Shown piece by piece: positions 20,561-24,033 of a stretch of DNA of 24,033 nt. Position 1 is the first letter of the stretch; each line of letters starts with the position of its first letter. The notes below the pieces were generated by a model. The model saw nothing but the letters and a program-made list of their open reading frames with translations, did no database searches and was not told the DNA's origin. The position numbers and the translations under genes are program-made. Origin of the DNA: Chara braunii (taxonomy: Eukaryota > Streptophyta > Charophyceae > Charales > Characeae); assembly GCA_003427395.1 (NCBI GenBank), contig BFEA01000151.1:1762966-1786998 (forward strand), read 5' to 3'.

Positions 20561-20698
20561 GTACATGAGCGCACGAAAGGTACGTGAGTCGGGTGCGTGA
20601 GAGAACGCGAGCCAGGGGCGATCGTCGGCGCAGACGCCCCCACGGCGGAGGCGGGCGACGGCTGGCGGAGAGTGGCGAAGCCTGCGTAGCGGCACACC

Positions 20699-21175
20699 TG
20701 TCGAGCGCATCCGCCCCCGCGCGAGCGAGGGCCCTCCCGGCCGCGTCACGCAGGAGAAACTTAGGCTTTCAACTTTTTAGAGACAACTCGGGGATGACAC
20801 GGTAACCCGCGCCGACCCTTCGTCGCTCCGACCGAGTGCGCCAGCTGTACATCCCGCGGTCCCCTACGACAGGATAGGTTCTCGCGGGGCACAACTTACC
20901 TTCACTAAGGGGCTGTCACCACCCTTAGGGGCATATCCCCGCCGAGCTACCGACCCACGTGCGAAGGCTTTTATAATGCAATTGTAGAGGTAGGCCGGCT
21001 GAGGGCGTTTGCTCGTTCGCTATAGCATTGGTACGCGTGGTTAAACGCCAAAGTGGGTCCGAACGTCACCCGTCCCTGGGGTGCTGATCTCCCAGGAATC
21101 AGACTGACATCGATCGACGAGGACGTAATATTCCAAGCGTGAGAAAGTCTCAATCAATCCTAGTCCCTTCTTTCA
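20699..21175 (-). mobile_element. second, diverged partial LTR of the same family
   Basis: The copy starts TGTCGAGCGCATC, matching TGTTGAGTGCATC of the LTR at 4055. It stays alignable for about 480 bp (shared blocks CCCTCCCGGCCGC, CTACGACAGGA, GCTGTCACCA, GCCGAGCTAC, TGCAATTG, GAGGGCGTTT, TCCTAGTCCCTT), at roughly two thirds identity. Its orientation is the same. Beyond 21175 the two differ. A very degenerate match to the tRNA-Asp primer site may lie just below 20699. It may be a truncated or solo LTR. Confidence 0.75.
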
Positions 21176-21329
21176 AAGACAATCAAAAGTTAAACAGACA
21201 AAAACTCTTTTATGAGACGATTCAGGTCAACGTGAATTGACTTATCTTCTAAAATCAATACAATCATACATGCTACAAAGGTTGACTTGACCTCAAACAA
21301 CACTTATCAACAAAAGATCAAGGCATGAC

Positions 21330-21910
21330 CTATACACAAGGCAATGCTCAAATGGCGTCTGACTAAAGTATCTTCACTCTGCCTGCCAGACGGTTGGCTG
21401 CCACGACTTTTTCGACTTGATGAGGCGCGTTGCCAAGTTTTTTCATTTCACCCCATATCGACTGTTAGAAAAGAATGCAGACAAATCCCAATACTCAAGT
21501 AGAGTTAGGATGTCATTGCTTTAATGATGACTTCACTGCTTTTCTAACTTTGGTGTGAATGCCATCTGCAAGTAATCTGGTTACCACTATCCAAGTCAGC
21601 GAATCGCTTGAACAATCAAACACTTGATGCCCCATTAAGGTCAAGGATCCACTTGTAAATTTTGTTGGTTGCTTTGTCCTTCTGGACAATAATTACTCTT
21701 TCTGTTCCACAAATTATGAAGTATCAGCCTTCGACATAAAGACATTCAAGCAATGCTCTAGCCACATCTTCTTGTCAACTAGTCTCATTACCCTAGGCTT
21801 GCACTTCTTATGATGCAACCCTATCCGCGAAAGTAGTGCCTACGTGCACTCCATCCATAGCTAGTGAGAACACGAACTGGGCTTCTTATGGCGGCAGTTC
21901 CCCATTCGTC
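21330..21910 (-). pseudogene. coding relic, unrecognised
   Basis: One minus-strand frame reads as convincing protein across nearly 200 codons, broken by about eight stops. Examples are TGA in the contexts GGC-TGA-TAC and GTT-TGA-TTG, TAA in TCC-TAA-CTC, and TAG in AGT-TAG-AAA. All could come from CGA, CAA or CAG by one C-to-T change. The best stretch, about 21640-21870, contains alternating hydrophobic beta-like segments (YFIICGTE, VIIVQKDK, KIYKWILDL) and, further on, RFADLDSGNQITCRWHSH. Above 21880 the frame becomes unclear. I do not recognise the family, and it does not look like reverse transcriptase or integrase. Confidence 0.5.
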
Positions 21911-22660
21911 GGTGGCTCCTAGGACGGCCACTAAAGGGTAAACTATAGCGGTTCTCCTTAACGTGAGCCGCCAAGAACTTAACGCCTTCCATGAATAGCA
22001 CAAGTCCTTCCCCTAGGAGGTGGTCCGGGATACCCCTCGTCCTCGCCCGAGCAAACCTCGGATCTCAAAAGTCGGGCTGGCTCCACCACGACAGCATGGT
22101 ATCCCCCCGCCTAAGCAGTCCACTCCGAGACGTTAAGAGGGTCGACCCCTAGGGCAACGAACCCCTGCCTCAGATGCCTCCTAGGGAAAGGGAAAGACGT
22201 CTACCACGGTAGGCAAAAATGGTTCCTTGCCTCCTAACGCCAAGGGTAACTTAGACAAAAAAGGAGATCAGAAAAGAAAATCATTCACACAGATGGGGCA
22301 TAGACAAAGAGGGTCATTCGGGAAAGAATAGGTAACCTCGGGAAAAATCTATGTCCAATTGAGTTTCTCCTTCTTTGTGTGAACGTTTATTTTCGCATCG
22401 TCAACTGAATTCTCTTTCTGTCCACAAACATCCAAACAAGAGATAGAAGACAACCACCCTATTCCCCATTTCCATTGACACGATTAATCTTGTCTTTTTA
22501 ACCACCCTTCTACCTACCTCCACATCAGGACAACCAAACAAATTCAAGAAGAAAACAATGCAAACCCACTCTCAAGTCAGACTCCCATTCACACGCGCAT
22601 GCATACATTTCCCCTACCTTTTCAATGAACATTCAAAGAATAGGGTCAAACAAGTGTGGG
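21911..22660. other. unassigned sequence
   Basis: No gene is supported. The minus-strand frame of the relic at 21330-21910 may extend upstream to about 22000 with many stops. Confidence 0.45.
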
Positions 22661-22733
22661 TTCACACAGGTGTGAAGGGAACTGAGTCAGGTTAACTGAC
22701 CTTGAGTGAAAATGAAGAAACGGCCCACTCAAG
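22661..22733. repeat. chain of three small hairpins
   Basis: TTCACAC/GTGTGAA (22661-22676, two-base centre), GTCAG/CTGAC (22686-22700, loop GTTAA) and CTTGAGTG/CACTCAAG (22701-22733, 17-base loop) follow each other within 73 bp. All arms are perfect. The stems are unrelated in sequence. Confidence 0.8.
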
Positions 22734-22960
22734 AAGACCGTGTAAACCACACTCCAATTGAGAAGATCGCTGCAATAAGTTGTCAGAAAAGTGATCCACA
22801 CCACTCCCTTACAACGACCACCTTCCACAACACAATCACCTCTCAAAAGTCTAACGGCACCTTGACGTCACCACCTCAAGTCACCAATATCACACATCGG
22901 TAGTACCACTACTGCGTCGATGCGTCCCCGCCGCAATATGCGAACAGCACAACGCCAACA

Positions 22961-23550
22961 TCACCTCAAAGTACACTCCTCCTAATTGATGTTCCTCAAG
23001 ACTGTCGTTGCCGCTGCAGAACCCGAATAACACTTCCACACCACTGCTACAAAAAACACCGCTGCTGCCACAAAATTTCGGCAGCGCTTCCGCGTCACAG
23101 CCCCAAAGAACCAGTTGTCGCCGCAAAATTTCGGCAGCGCTTCCGCGTCACCGCCAACAAAAACACCTGCCGTCGCCGCAAAAGTTCAGCAGCACCTCCG
23201 CGTCATTACAAAAAAAAACAGCTGCCGCCGCAAATTTTCGGCAGCGCTTCCTCACTACCGCTGATAAACCCGCTGCCGTTACCGTGCCTGAGCAAACAGT
23301 ACCTCCCCTGCACTTCTTCAGAAATAACTGCCGCAGTAAGAAAACGGGAAACACTTCCCCTACGCCGCTTGCTGAAGGCCTGTCGCCGAAGTGCTAAAGG
23401 GACAGAGTTTCCCTTGCACCACAAAAAAGGTGGCTGCCGATGCCATGTTGTGTGGATAGCACTTCCCCTACACTTCAAAAATAGTTGTCGCTGCGTAAGC
23501 CGCGCAACATTTCCCCTTCACACCACTGAGATGGTGGCTATGGCTGCACT
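22961..23550. repeat. 54-bp degenerate tandem array, about 11 units
   Basis: Units start near 22961, 23018, 23072, 23125, 23180, 23232, 23288, 23340, 23393, 23447 and 23495 (period 48-57). The central units read AAAATTTCGGCAGCGCTTCC followed by GCGTCAC, each preceded by GCCGC. Outer units drift to ACACTTCCCCTACAC-type text while keeping the period and the CTGCCG/GTCGCCG spacer. The open frame across it (23008-23397) follows from the near-multiple-of-three period. The CGGCAGCGCTTCC core also occurs twice near 6.1 kb. Confidence 0.85.
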
Positions 23551-23785
23551 CCACCGCTATGGCCTTCTCTCAGCAGCCTCCCCCTTCTCTCTTGCAGACC
23601 TCCACTTCAGCTCCACCTCACTCTCCAACAGCTCCCTCACACCAGCAGCCAGCATTCAACTAAATAGAATGCCAATAGCACCAGCCACAAATGAATGTTG
23701 GCTGGCTGGCTGCTGGCTGTTTTATAGTTGGCTGAAGGCTGAGGGCAGCTGCTTTGCCCCAGCCAAAACTCGGATCTGAGCCTGA

Positions 23786-23992
23786 CCCTTGATCTAGATC
23801 GCGATCAAGGGCCAAAAAGTCTGATATTCCCCTAAGGAAACTAAGTTTAGACCTTTGGTAATGCATCTAGCCTTCACCCACGGCTAGACGCAGCTTACCA
23901 AAGGTTGTACAAAGCCTTTTTCAGCAGACTGTCGAATCCAATAGTCTGCTGTCTTGTCAAAGTCCAGATGCTTCTAGACCTGCATCTGGACT
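23786..23992. repeat. chain of four strong hairpins
   Basis: H1 has CCCTTGATC 23786-23794 with GATCAAGGG 23803-23811. H2 has ACCTTTGGTAA 23851-23861 with TTACCAAAGGT 23895-23905, enclosing TGC/GCA and TCTAGCC (23866-23872) with GGCTAGA (23882-23888) and a nine-base loop. H3 has CAGCAGACT 23922-23930 with AGTCTGCTG 23943-23951. H4 has AGTCCAGATGC 23961-23971 with GCATCTGGACT 23982-23992. All outer arms are perfect 9-11 bp, and the four stems share no sequence. Confidence 0.92.
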
Positions 23993-24033
23993 GAAGCCGA
24001 GTTTAAATACGCGGCCGTTTTTTTTTTTTCCAA

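Noticed and set aside
23008-23397. 129-codon plus-strand frame
   Set aside because: It lies wholly inside the 54-bp tandem array, whose period is a multiple of three. The peptide repeat is not conserved between units.

Overview
The window looks like repeat-rich nuclear DNA from a plant-lineage eukaryote. The evidence is a retrotransposon gag gene with a CCHC zinc knuckle, a primer-binding site complementary to the 3' end of tRNA-Asp (a primer used by many plant LTR elements), a U6 snRNA-like sequence, tRNA-derived modules, long microsatellites and a 300-base assembly gap. The gag sequence reminds me of retroelement proteins of the charophyte alga Chara braunii. That is memory, not a search result. 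I see no intact protein-coding gene.

Layout. 1-660: unassigned sequence with a GC-rich palindromic block. 664-1207: about six copies of a 93-bp minisatellite. 1290-5511: a 5' fragment of an LTR retrotransposon on the minus strand, in the order LTR (5511 down to 4055), tRNA-Asp primer-binding site, leader, and a gag gene broken by four in-frame stops and a frameshift. The rest of pol and the 3' LTR are missing. 5512-6590: small hairpins and a duplicated CGGCAGCGCTTCC motif. 6590-7832: 17 units around an invariant AACTTA, most flanked by inverted arms that change together. 7833-11840: mostly unassigned DNA, with a CAR-rich stretch, the gap and a (TC)n run.

11842-16655: two diverged inverted copies (about 700 bp each, about 3.4 kb apart) of one composite repeat. 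In both, the order is tRNA-like module, T/A-rich stretch, second tRNA-like module, linker, U6-like sequence. Between them lie two plus-strand coding relics (12601-13083 and 14673-15250). 16660-19300: mostly unassigned, with a minus-strand fragment that shares a VxCKxxxKYPCKG motif with the 12.6-13.1 kb relic. 19300-20560: purine-rich DNA with a recent 131-bp duplication containing (GA)n. 20699-21175: a second, diverged partial LTR. 21330-21910: a minus-strand coding relic. 22661-23992: hairpin chains and an eleven-unit 54-bp tandem array.

Three themes recur. Coding remnants mostly carry stops that one C-to-T change could have made from CAA, CAG or CGA, as expected for old methylated repeats. 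Short inverted repeats occur in chains or arrays. Pol III-type sequences (two tRNA-like modules and U6) are joined into one duplicated composite. The best candidates for something undescribed are the covarying hairpin array and the tRNA-tRNA-U6 composite.
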